Below are positions 14,233-21,069 of a DNA stretch of 25,665 bases, in pieces. The notes under the pieces are model-generated. The model was not told the DNA's origin. It ran no database searches and worked only from the letters and a program-made list of their open reading frames with translations. The position numbers and the translations under genes were made by a program. How positions within the stretch are numbered: position 1 is the first letter of the stretch; every line of letters starts with the position of its first letter. Origin of the DNA: an uncultured bacterium (GTDB taxonomy: Bacteria > CSSED10-310 > CALFER01); NCBI GenBank assembly GCA_937951895.1, contig CALFER010000065.1, positions 1-25,665 on the forward strand, in the 5' to 3' direction.

Positions 14233-14610
14233 TCATCCATGCAGCAGTCTGAGCAAGTCGCTAACCATCTGGTTGATCTGCGGATTCTGATCCATCTCGG
14301 CCAGTCTCTTTCCAGCTTCGCGGATCGCCTTCGCAGTGTATTTCGTCGTCGCTTCTTCCATCTGGGTCCAGATCGCGCTCGGGATCTCGTCCCTTACGAT
14401 CGTGTCGAGTCTGCTCGCAGTGCTGTGTGCGCACTCGGGTTCGCCGTTGTTGATGTAATCCCTGACCAAGCGAAGGTCTTCCCGATCCTGTTCGGTGAGG
14501 TGTGGCGCTTCTGTCCAGTCTGCTTGCTTCGCTTCCATCCGCCTTGCTTTCCTCGCTTTGGTTAATGCTCTGAACATCGTATCTGTGTTTTTGAATGTTC
14601 CTCTTCTCAT
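14233..14610 (-). CDS. Hypothetical charged helical protein
   Basis: 125 residues. AGGAGG lies 6 bases before the ATG at 14610. The product begins very basic (TKARKARRME), then has helices with mixed charge and ends in a short helix MVSDLLRLL. No family or catalytic motif was recognised. It is the first gene after the promoter at 14655-14683, and a terminator separates it from the gene upstream, so it starts its own unit. Confidence 0.6.
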   Translation of the reverse strand: MRRGTFKNTDTMFRALTKARKARRMEAKQADWTEAPHLTEQDREDLRLVRDYINNGEPECAHSTASRLDTIVRDEIPSAIWTQMEEATTKYTAKAIREAGKRLAEMDQNPQINQMVSDLLRLLHG

Positions 14611-14654
14611 CTTGGCCTCCTTGTTGTTGTGGGCTTCGTTGCCCTACACCCATG

Positions 14655-14704
14655 AATATAATCCCAGAGAGACAGTAAGGCAAGTTAAATCATTGAAATA
14701 AAAC
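14655..14704 (-). promoter_or_regulatory. Sigma70-like promoter with conserved upstream element (copy 1)
   Basis: Minus strand: -35 TTGCCT (14683-14678), 17-bp spacer, -10 TATATT (14660-14655). Directly upstream, TTTCAATGATTTAACTTG matches the same region of the promoter at 15090-15138. Start about 40 bases before the ATG at 14610. Confidence 0.65.
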
Positions 14705-14735
14705 GCTTTTTTATGGGATGCCTCGCGCATGAACG

Positions 14736-14765
14736 GAGAAAAACCAGGCCCTTTCGGAACCTGGT
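14736..14765 (-). terminator. Rho-independent terminator after the 14785-15051 gene
   Basis: Minus strand: ACCAGG pairs with CCTGGT around a short GAAA-containing loop, with inner G-C pairs, followed by TTTTTC. It lies 20 bases after the stop of the upstream gene. Confidence 0.7.
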
Positions 14766-14784
14766 GGATCGAGCAGATCCTTTG

Positions 14785-15051
14785 CTATTGATCGAGTTGT
14801 TCGAGTTCCGTTTCGATGTCTCTGGTTTCGAATCCGGTCAGCTGGCTGAGGATGTTCATCAGGCCTTCTTTTGCGCTGCCAAGATCGCCAGCGTAACCCC
14901 AGTTCTTCGGGTCTTCTTTTGCGCGTGCTTCGTGCGCCTCAAGTTCATCTTCCAGCCATCCCATCAGCGTGGCGATGTGTTTGCGGTTCTGCTGGTATTT
15001 CTCAGCTGCTATTAATCCTGCGATCCTGCTCTTTGTCGTGAATGTTCTCAT
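14785..15051 (-). CDS. Hypothetical acidic helical protein
   Basis: 88 residues from the ATG at 15051, chosen over an upstream Met because AAGGA lies about 8 bases before it. Helix 1 (about 8-38) contains LIAAEKYQQNRKHIATLMGW; the rest is acidic, ending in ETELEQLDQ. It sits alone between a promoter and a terminator, so it appears to be monocistronic. No family was recognised. Confidence 0.58.
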   Translation of the reverse strand: MRTFTTKSRIAGLIAAEKYQQNRKHIATLMGWLEDELEAHEARAKEDPKNWGYAGDLGSAKEGLMNILSQLTGFETRDIETELEQLDQ

Positions 15052-15089
15052 GTTCTTGTTCCTTTCTGGCATCCCTGCCTGTTGTCTAT

Positions 15090-15138
15090 AATATAACTCC
15101 AGGAAGATGTTTAATCAAGTTAAGTTATTGAAAATAAA
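15090..15138 (-). promoter_or_regulatory. Sigma70-like promoter with conserved upstream element (copy 2)
   Basis: Minus strand: -35 TTGATT (15118-15113), 17-bp spacer, -10 TATATT (15095-15090). Upstream TTTTCAATAACTTAACTTG matches the element at 14681-14704. Start about 30 bases before the ATG at 15051. Confidence 0.68.
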
Positions 15139-15158
15139 CAACTAGCCTCGCATTATGG

Positions 15159-15193
15159 AAAGTTGACACACGGAGCGGCCTATCAACTTTTTT
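15159..15193 (+). terminator. Terminator-like hairpin, plus strand
   Basis: AAAGTTGA (15159-15166) and TCAACTTT (15183-15190) form an 8-bp stem with a 16-base loop, followed by T residues to 15193. It could end rightward transcripts. In the other direction the T-run is only three bases. Confidence 0.5.
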
Positions 15194-15638
15194 CGATGTG
15201 CATAGCAAAGAGTGCGCCAATGTCGGCAATGCCGGCAATGTCGGCACGCCGAGGTTGCCGACTTAACGGATGAGTTGTCCGATTTCCACGGACGACTGAA
15301 CTGTTCGAGAATTTCAAACAGTTGAAAAAGAAACAGCCCCGGATCGTTCCGAGGCTGTCCCAAGTGGGGGTCACTTGTAATGAATTGGGTAGAGACTCAG
15401 AATCAGCGCGCGTGCTTATCTCAGAGCCTCACGGAAAATGTAAACTTATCGGTTTGTTTCGTCAAAGGTTTTCTGGATTTGGGATTCAAGAATTTGTCGA
15501 ATGTGTGTTGAGTGTTTGGATTCCCATTTTTTTTGCACGTTTTTTTTAATCTGGATTATCCTTGTCTATGGATGGTGTTTATAGTGCATGCCATCGGATA
15601 GTTCGCGTTTTTGAGTCTTTTCTGGGAAGGAGGAAATC
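15194..15638. other. Non-coding hairpin-rich region ahead of the beta-helix gene
   Basis: No credible gene. It holds a 9-bp near-tandem repeat (GTCGGCAAT variants, 15222-15248) and stems at 15240-15262 (GTCGGCA/TGCCGAC), 15277-15293 (GTCCG/CGGAC) and 15299-15323 (AACTGTT/AACAGTT). From about 15450 it is AT-rich with two T8 tracts, and it ends with GGAAGGAGGAAA before the beta-helix gene. No promoter could be assigned with confidence. Confidence 0.5.
15333..15358 (-). terminator. Terminator, minus strand
   Basis: ACAGCC/GGCTGT plus CGGA/TCCG form one long stem with a 4-base loop and a C-A mismatch; on the minus strand it is followed by TTTCTTTTTC. It would stop leftward transcripts, including read-through of the late operon across the beta-helix gene. 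Confidence 0.65.
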
Positions 15639-17309
15639 ATGAATTGGAGATTCGGGTCAATTTCGGTAATGCTGATTCTCTTCGGGAGTTTTATTTGGGG
15701 ATTTTCCCACGCAAGTGTGATCCACGTGCCAACCGAACATTTAACCATTCAGGAAGGCATTTCGGTTGCCACACATGGAGACACCGTTTTGGTTGAGGAT
15801 GGAATTTACAGCGGCACAGGAAACCGAGATCTAGATTTCGAAGGAAAAATGATTTCATTGGTCTCTGCGAGTGGGCCAGTGAGCACGGTGATAGACTGCG
15901 AGAACATCGGACGTGGAGTAATCTTCGCGATGGGTGAGGGACGGAATTCAAGGATCATCGGTTTTTCGATTGTTAATGGGAGAGCACCAGTTAACGGATC
16001 AGGCAGCGAAGGAGCTGGCATTTTCTGCGTTGGTAGCTCCCCGACAATTCGCAATTGCGTCATTGCCTCTTGTTCCGCGGTTGAAGGCTCAGGTGTGTAT
16101 TCGGAAGGAGGATCTCCGTTGATCGAATCATGTCGAATCGAAGAGAATCTCAATTCTTCCTTGGGAGGGGGATTATCAATCCGGGGTGGGAGTCCTTGGA
16201 TTGTCTCTTGCGTGATCCAGAACAACTCGGTTGCTTCCAATGGTGATTCAGTTTTCGGTGGTGGAGTCTTCACCCTAAATTCGAACGCGACGTTCACAAA
16301 TTGCGTCATCAAAGGCAACTCAGCGACAGATGGAACTGGTTCATCTGCATTGGGTGGAGGACTATACATCCAGTTATCAGGATATTTTCGAGTCTCACTG
16401 ATCAACTGCCTCATCGAATCCAATTCTTCTGTTCATATAACTTCCGGAAACGGTGGATTTGGTGGAGGAGTATTTTGCGGGAATGGTTCTGTTTCGATGA
16501 ATTCATGCACAATCGCAGAGAACAATGCTGCGACATCAGGTGGATCTGTTTACGGCGAGGGGGGGTCGAACATTGAGATGATTAGGTGCATCTCCTGGGG
16601 AAACAGTCCGCCTGGGCTTCTGGGTGTGCAGTCTATCTCCTATTCTGATGTCGAGGGAGGTTATCCTGGAATTCATAACATAGATGCAGATCCGCTCTTT
16701 GTGACAGGATCATCAGGTGATTTCTATCTCAGCCAGATCAGTTCGGGACAGGCAACGGATAGCCCTTGCGTGGATGAAGGCTCCTCAACAGCATCCGCTG
16801 TATGTTATGAACTTCCTTCAGGGAGCGTTTGTTTCGATACTCGCACAACACGAACCGATGATGTCATCGATGGAAGCATCATTGATCTCGGTTATCATTA
16901 TCCAAGCAGCAATGTTCCAACACCGACGCCAACTCCCCCGCCTTCTCAATCCGACTGCTCTGATCCTGGAGTAACAATTTGGATGCCTTCACACTTTTTC
17001 GAACCCGGAGATCCATTCTCGTGTCATGTTGATGTTTGCAACACAGGATTGGATACTTTAGAGGAGCACCACTTGTTTGTGGTCGTCATGATTTATGATC
17101 TGGTATTCTTCGCGCCTTCATTTGGTACTTCAGTGGACTATTGGACTGATTCCTTCGATCCCGGAATGACAAGGGTTGACGTGATTCCGGCTGGTTATGT
17201 ATTTCCTGCCGTTACAGGAACAGGGAATGCGTTGGTTTTGTCGGCTCTCATGTCAAGCGATTTTGCGTCGATCTACGGAGGTATCGGAGTTTGGAATTTC
17301 GGATACTGA
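15639..17309 (+). CDS. Secreted parallel beta-helix repeat protein with PT linker (probable moron)
   Basis: 556 residues. A signal peptide (about 1-25, hydrophobic MLILFGSFIWGF) is followed by right-handed beta-helix repeats to about residue 350 with the usual pattern of NC-I/V, GGG and S/N ladders (for example NCVIASCSAVEGSGVYSEGG). Next come a short PTPTPTPPP linker near residue 425 and a C-terminal domain of about 120 residues with FEPGDPFSCHVDVCNTG that I associate with extracellular proteins of uncultured bacteria. GGAAGGAGGA lies before the ATG. It is on the strand opposite to all neighbours and its 3' end overlaps the peptidase gene by 57 bp. It is probably a surface adhesin or glycan-binding protein, not a virion protein; enzymatic activity cannot be judged. 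Confidence 0.75.
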   Translation: MNWRFGSISVMLILFGSFIWGFSHASVIHVPTEHLTIQEGISVATHGDTVLVEDGIYSGTGNRDLDFEGKMISLVSASGPVSTVIDCENIGRGVIFAMGEGRNSRIIGFSIVNGRAPVNGSGSEGAGIFCVGSSPTIRNCVIASCSAVEGSGVYSEGGSPLIESCRIEENLNSSLGGGLSIRGGSPWIVSCVIQNNSVASNGDSVFGGGVFTLNSNATFTNCVIKGNSATDGTGSSALGGGLYIQLSGYFRVSLINCLIESNSSVHITSGNGGFGGGVFCGNGSVSMNSCTIAENNAATSGGSVYGEGGSNIEMIRCISWGNSPPGLLGVQSISYSDVEGGYPGIHNIDADPLFVTGSSGDFYLSQISSGQATDSPCVDEGSSTASAVCYELPSGSVCFDTRTTRTDDVIDGSIIDLGYHYPSSNVPTPTPTPPPSQSDCSDPGVTIWMPSHFFEPGDPFSCHVDVCNTGLDTLEEHHLFVVVMIYDLVFFAPSFGTSVDYWTDSFDPGMTRVDVIPAGYVFPAVTGTGNALVLSALMSSDFASIYGGIGVWNFGY

Positions 17310-17882
17310 GGCTGCGTTCGAATGTGCCATACAATGGCATATCACATTCGTCGTGAAGATCAGATTATCCCACATCGAATCGGGACTCGCTGCTTCTGGT
17401 GGAGTCCCGAACTCGTATCCGATTACCTTGAAATACGACCACGCCGCGACCCATGAGCAGATCGGGTAACGGTCCATTCTGCAGAGTCGTCGAAACACGA
17501 ACCGATCGCCAAGTATCCAGTCTCCGAGGTGGGCGAGGATCTTTGCGTATCCGTATCGGCGGCCGACGTAGGACATGGCGGTCTGGGCGATCGCGATGCG
17601 CTGGTCGTCGGTGATGCCATCAAGACGGTAAACTGCGAAGGCCTCGGATGGATCGAACGGTCGTTCGATGGTGGTGTGGAGGGACTCGATCAGTTCGCCA
17701 TCCGGCGCGATGATTCCGACATGATTCACTTCTGTCCTGGACTCTCCGATCGACCTAGTGAAGATCCGGATCGCTTTCGACAGGAATCCGGATCCACGGA
17801 AAAACACCAGATCAGCCGGTAAATAAGGACCGTTCCCAGACTCTACGTTTCGCCAGGCCATCGAGTTTCTTTCCGGAGGCAT
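17253..17882 (-). CDS. YiiX/C92-like NlpC/P60-superfamily cysteine peptidase
   Basis: 209 residues. The order DLVFFRGSGFLSKAIRIFTRS, NHVGI (H54), ELIESL, then YVGRRYGYAKIL and ICSWVAAW (C142) matches the permuted NlpC/P60 group (YiiX, C92), where His precedes Cys. Members may cut peptidoglycan peptides or act on lipids. The ATG at 17882 has AAAGGTGGG upstream; a second Met at 17861 is possible. It overlaps the endolysin gene by 71 bp. Located at the end of the lysis region, it could aid cell-wall or envelope breakdown. The last 40 residues after TTNVICHC look unlike the family and run into the overlap with the opposite-strand beta-helix gene. Confidence 0.68.
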   Translation of the reverse strand: MPPERNSMAWRNVESGNGPYLPADLVFFRGSGFLSKAIRIFTRSIGESRTEVNHVGIIAPDGELIESLHTTIERPFDPSEAFAVYRLDGITDDQRIAIAQTAMSYVGRRYGYAKILAHLGDWILGDRFVFRRLCRMDRYPICSWVAAWSYFKVIGYEFGTPPEAASPDSMWDNLIFTTNVICHCMAHSNAASVSEIPNSDTSVDRRKIA

Positions 17883-18393
17883 AGACCCACCTTTCGAATT
17901 GCAGAGCCGCCTCGGCGAAGCGTCGCTCGTTGACGAGGCGGAATAGGGTGGACTCCCGGGCTTGTCCGATCCCGAGGTTGAAAACGAAATCGATCAGCGC
18001 GAGTTTCTGGCCATCCGTCAGTGGCACGCGGATCTCCCGGTGCATCTGCAGCGCTGCCTCGGCCAGATCCCGATCGAGCAGGACTTCGGCTTCCTCGAGA
18101 GTAATCGAGGTGAACGACTCGTCCTCACGGATCCGGTGTCCATACCCGATCGTCTGGTGTCCGCCCGGGCAGACATATGGAGTTGGAAGGAAACCCTCGA
18201 ACTCCTTCACGCAATCCTTGAAGCTCAACCGATTTGGTTGAATTTCTGAAAATCCAACTGATCTGGTTGTATCGATCTGCATCGGGAATGGATGTTCAGG
18301 ATGAAAATGAAGTGTGCTCGTATCAGGCGGCATGTCAATCCATCGCGGCCCGGAATCGAGTTGTTCCACTTTTTTAGGAGTTGCATCGCACAT
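17812..18393 (-). CDS. Phage endolysin, GH24 (T4-type) lysozyme
   Basis: 193 residues from the ATG at 18393. An upstream in-frame Met at 18504 would lie inside the zinc-ribbon gene, so it was not chosen. The catalytic signature E66-X8-C75-X5-T81 (FEG, YVCPGGHQTIGYGH) is the GH24 triad, with Cys in the Asp place, a known active variant in this family. The rest has the LTDGQKLALIDFVFNLG and AKRRVWERSLF segments typical of these lysozymes. It cleaves the glycan chain of peptidoglycan. The N-terminal 55 residues are poorly conserved and show no clear signal-anchor, so export likely needs a holin. Confidence 0.9.
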   Translation of the reverse strand: MCDATPKKVEQLDSGPRWIDMPPDTSTLHFHPEHPFPMQIDTTRSVGFSEIQPNRLSFKDCVKEFEGFLPTPYVCPGGHQTIGYGHRIREDESFTSITLEEAEVLLDRDLAEAALQMHREIRVPLTDGQKLALIDFVFNLGIGQARESTLFRLVNERRFAEAALQFERWVYASGKKLDGLAKRRVWERSLFTG

Positions 18394-18529
18394 GACTTGC
18401 CCTTTCACCGCATGAACTGCATACAGTTGCTCCTGCCTTGTTAAACGTAAACCACGCTGATCCACATTTTTTACACGTCGGAGTTGGGTCTCCAATAACC
18501 GCATAACCTTTTACAATCGATGTTTCCAT
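18374..18529 (-). CDS. Zinc-ribbon microprotein (51 residues)
   Basis: An open frame from an ATG at 18529, with GAGGTG about 6 bases upstream and only 3 bases after the phosphoesterase stop. The product starts METSIVKGYAVIGDPTPTC and has two CxxC pairs (CKKC and CSSC) about 17 residues apart, a typical zinc ribbon. It overlaps the endolysin start by 20 bp in another frame, which gives the operon continuous coding. Its role is unknown; similar short zinc ribbons occur among phage structural and lysis genes. Confidence 0.72.
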   Translation of the reverse strand: METSIVKGYAVIGDPTPTCKKCGSAWFTFNKAGATVCSSCGERASHVRCNS

Positions 18530-18532
18530 GTA

Positions 18533-19582
18533 TCACCTCACCTTCCTGCAGAACTTCAGGTAGTCAATCCCGTCCCTGAAGTTTAAGAATGGAATCATCT
18601 TCCGTGTGTCCGGGAACAGAATAACCATCGGATGTTCAGGCACCGCGTCGTTGTATCCGTTCGCCCGACTGTATCCGGACCATAGTTGATAAGTGGAACA
18701 CCGGAATGCCAGCCGTCTGGCTCCGTGCCGCAGGAACGGCTCGAACGTCGATTCGTGGTGGTGGCACACAAACCCGACATCCCACTGGTAATCGCAGAGA
18801 TCGTAAAATCGTTTGACCGTGTGCGTCTGATTCAGCGATGAGTTGAAACGATACCTGTGCCGGATTGCCACTCGATACATTACAGAGCCGATTGTGAGCT
18901 GCAGCCAAAGTTCATCCGGGTCATAGAGATATCGGAGCAGTGATGAGAGTTGTGGCGCAAGACCATCAATCCCAGACACAAGCCGCGTCCATTCATTATG
19001 ATTCCCGCCAACAAGCCCGAGCCATTTGTTCCCGATGATCCCGATGTAGTAACCGAACGCATCGAGCTGCTCCCGCGGAGTGCTGTTGCTCCCGATGATC
19101 GCACACAGGTGCTTGATGTGGTTGTCGGTTCCGTCGCCACCGTGCAGGGCATAGAGGCCATCTGTATCTCGCACGAGCCGAGCGTCTTCCTCCATCGTGG
19201 ACATATCGGAAGTCTGACCGTCGATGTGGTGGTCAGAAAACGACACAATCCCGATGGGCTTGTCACCCGGAATGATCAGTTTTTTGACCTTGCGGGCCTC
19301 GCCATAGTTATCTCTCGAAAACTCCCCGCGTCGCTTCAGTTCGTCGAATGCTCTTGCTCCACGGTCTGATGGTTGCGGTTTGAATTCAGGAATGGTCAAT
19401 CCGGACTCCGCACGTCCAAACGAATTGGGAATCCATTTTCTGTTCTTCGCTGCAGAGATCCTGACTCGGATCCGATCGCGTTTGAATTGAGACAATTTTT
19501 CGCAGACAGCATCAAGCGTCATACTTGGGTCTGCACTTGCGAGTTCGATCAGTGATTTTGTAATTAATCCTACTTCGCTCAT
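18533..19582 (-). CDS. Calcineurin-like metallophosphoesterase
   Basis: 349 residues from the ATG at 19582, which has GAGGAGGGG just upstream; the longer frame that runs into the tRNA-like element was rejected. Metal-binding motifs in order are SDHHID (D117, H119), GGDGTDN (D150), GNHNEW (N194, H195) and, later, IRHRYRF and CHHHES. The N-terminal 100 residues look like a small helical domain (SQFKRDRIRVRISAAKNRKW) that might bind DNA. This is a second member of the superfamily besides the SbcD-like enzyme, but lacks the Mre11-specific extra features. In the late region it may be a nuclease or phosphatase; substrate unknown. Confidence 0.8.
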   Translation of the reverse strand: MSEVGLITKSLIELASADPSMTLDAVCEKLSQFKRDRIRVRISAAKNRKWIPNSFGRAESGLTIPEFKPQPSDRGARAFDELKRRGEFSRDNYGEARKVKKLIIPGDKPIGIVSFSDHHIDGQTSDMSTMEEDARLVRDTDGLYALHGGDGTDNHIKHLCAIIGSNSTPREQLDAFGYYIGIIGNKWLGLVGGNHNEWTRLVSGIDGLAPQLSSLLRYLYDPDELWLQLTIGSVMYRVAIRHRYRFNSSLNQTHTVKRFYDLCDYQWDVGFVCHHHESTFEPFLRHGARRLAFRCSTYQLWSGYSRANGYNDAVPEHPMVILFPDTRKMIPFLNFRDGIDYLKFCRKVR

Positions 19583-19598
19583 GATCCCCTCCTCGAGA

Positions 19599-19717
19599 TG
19601 CCCGGGCCGGAATTGAACCGGCTGCCTTTGGTCACTCCCAGGTGTGTCGATATTCGCCCTGGCTTTTGGGCGTGAATCACAATCTGGAAGGCGTGTCACC
19701 GTCCACGCCGCCGGGCA
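19599..19717 (-). ncRNA. tRNA-like RNA element with expanded centre
   Basis: Minus strand, 119 nt. The 5' TGCCCGG pairs perfectly with 3' CCGGGCA (acceptor, 7 bp); the canonical T-arm GCCGG-TTCAATT-CCGGC sits directly before the 3' acceptor strand; GCGTG-GACGGTGA-CACGC looks like a D-arm. The middle is about 40 nt longer than in a tRNA: it holds TTGTGAT, the anticodon loop sequence of tRNA-His(GUG), a CGCCC/GGGCG hairpin and a CTTCCAG/CTGGGAG long-range stem. Position 8 is C rather than U and no CCA is encoded. It lies 6 bp after the lipoprotein gene and 5 bp before the phosphoesterase ribosome site. It may be a mRNA processing signal, a remnant or a split tRNA. Confidence 0.6.
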
Positions 19718-19723
19718 CGAGAG

Positions 19724-20605
19724 CTATTTACACAATCGCGCTTCGGCCTTCGACGGCCACCCGATCGTTTCGCAGGCCTCGTCCTCACCGAGCTGCGGGA
19801 CTTTACCCGCCGGGAACTTCCAGTCAAGATGCTGCGAATCCCCGGTTGTGAGGCAAGTGACCTCGATGGCTCCCGAATAGTCGATCAAGAACTGCGCAGA
19901 TTCCCCGACCAGTTTGTGAGCATCAAAGATGTACCACTCCATGACCTGGTGGTCTCCATCCCATGCCTCGATTCGCCAAGCCGGAAACCATGGATTGCCA
20001 TTCTTCGGTTCGACATATCGATGGTAGACACCGATTCGCTGATCGCCTGCAGATGCGCAGAATAGAAGTTGCTTATTCAGTTCATCTCTGTTTTCAAGCG
20101 TCATGATGGGTATCTTCGAGACGCAAACCTTCATACTTTTCTCAGGCGTTGGTTCCGGAGTTGGTTTCGGTCCCGGAGGTGTCGGCTGAGGTGGAGTCGG
20201 TCGAGGTTTGACCGGTCCCATAGTCGGTTTCTGAGTCGGTATCTCGGGTGTTTTGTCAGGCGGTTTCGTCGGCTCTCCCGGTCCGATGTATGGCGTTGGA
20301 GTGGGCGCTGCCGGCGTCGTTTCGATCACGGAGTATGATTTTGTTTCTCCGGATCCGGACGATACGCTCACCTCGGGAATATTGTCGAGGTCGCTCTTGA
20401 TCGATACGTCCACTTCGGTCTTGTACTGCTTCGCTTCGCCCCCGGTCTGAACAAGGTCGTTGACCTTCATGTCGCCCAGATCCGGCAGTTTCAGATTCCC
20501 TCCCGCGCACCCGCTGAGAGCCAGCACCGCAATGCAGAACAGCGCCACTAGGAGCACGCTCACCGCGGCGAGTCGCATCGGACTTCCAAATATCTTCGAG
20601 ATCAT
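19724..20605 (-). CDS. Lipoprotein with Pro-rich linker (late region)
   Basis: 293 residues. A hydrophobic signal from about residue 10 ends at the lipobox ALSGC (C32). Residues about 100-155 form a Pro/Thr/Lys-rich linker (for example PTPPQPTPPGPKPTPEPTP), followed by a folded domain of about 135 residues with EWYIFDAHKLVGESAQFLID. The ATG overlaps the stop of the coiled-coil membrane protein gene (ATGA). An outer-membrane lipoprotein with a long rigid linker beside the lysis genes could act as a spanin-like or envelope-spanning factor, but similarity to Rz1 is not evident. No family was recognised for the C-terminal domain. Confidence 0.7.
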   Translation of the reverse strand: MISKIFGSPMRLAAVSVLLVALFCIAVLALSGCAGGNLKLPDLGDMKVNDLVQTGGEAKQYKTEVDVSIKSDLDNIPEVSVSSGSGETKSYSVIETTPAAPTPTPYIGPGEPTKPPDKTPEIPTQKPTMGPVKPRPTPPQPTPPGPKPTPEPTPEKSMKVCVSKIPIMTLENRDELNKQLLFCASAGDQRIGVYHRYVEPKNGNPWFPAWRIEAWDGDHQVMEWYIFDAHKLVGESAQFLIDYSGAIEVTCLTTGDSQHLDWKFPAGKVPQLGEDEACETIGWPSKAEARLCK

Positions 20606-21069
20606 GATTCCCTCCTGTTTTTCGACAGAACGTTGATAAAACTCTCACCGAACAGCCACCCACACGATGCGTAGGTGATCACATTGAAACTCGTGATGTC
20701 GGCGAGAGTCGGTTTGAAAAAGATCGACGCGACGACGGCAGCGGTTAACCCGAACGCGCAGAGCAGCCTGGTCCGCTTATCCGTCGCTTCGGTTTTGATC
20801 CGGACGACATCAGCCTGATCGCCTGAGAGGATCGACTGATGGAGAGCGATCTTTCCCGCGAGTTCCGCGAGCTGCGATTGGAATGATGTCATCATGGTTT
20901 CGATCCGTGCCTGCGCGTCCTGGATCGTTTTCAGGGCCGTGAAGAACGTCCCGCTCGGCATCGGGTCCCGCGCCTCGAGCATCTCGACACGATGATCGAT
21001 GTCGAGGATCTTGGCGTCGATGATGCTGAGTCGCTCATCGTGGTCCGGGTATCTGCATTCGTGTGTCAT
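20602..21069 (-). CDS. Coiled-coil membrane protein, holin candidate
   Basis: 155 residues. The N-terminal 95 residues are heptad-rich (IDAKILDIDHRVEMLEAR, IQDAQARIETMM); two membrane segments follow (about 102-118 LLCAFGLTAAVVASIFF and 130-147 ITYASCGWLFGESFINVL) and a short basic tail (KNRRES). Coiled coil plus C-terminal hydrophobic region is seen in XhlA/holin-like proteins. Overlaps on both sides are ATGA. It precedes the lipoprotein and endolysin genes, supporting a lysis role; a tail-tube or signalling role cannot be excluded. Confidence 0.6.
   Translation of the reverse strand: MTHECRYPDHDERLSIIDAKILDIDHRVEMLEARDPMPSGTFFTALKTIQDAQARIETMMTSFQSQLAELAGKIALHQSILSGDQADVVRIKTEATDKRTRLLCAFGLTAAVVASIFFKPTLADITSFNVITYASCGWLFGESFINVLSKNRRES

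Noticed and set aside
15142..15363. Minus-strand frame of 73 codons in the gene-free region
   Set aside because: The Cys-Arg-His repeats come from the tandem GTCGGCAAT sequence; there is no ribosome site and the region is hairpin-rich.
15806..16423. Minus-strand open frame of 205 codons
   Set aside because: It is antisense to the beta-helix repeats; its Pro/Glu-rich product arises from the repeat codons.
18394..18504. Longer N-terminus for the endolysin
   Set aside because: The segment is the zinc-ribbon gene in another frame, and the ATG at 18393 gives a normal-sized lysozyme.
19583..19699. Longer N-terminus for the phosphoesterase
   Set aside because: It would translate the tRNA-like element; the ATG at 19582 has an excellent ribosome site.
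19599..19717. A standard tRNA-His gene
   Set aside because: The length is 119 nt, position 8 is not U and the anticodon stem does not pair over five base pairs, so only a tRNA-like label is justified.
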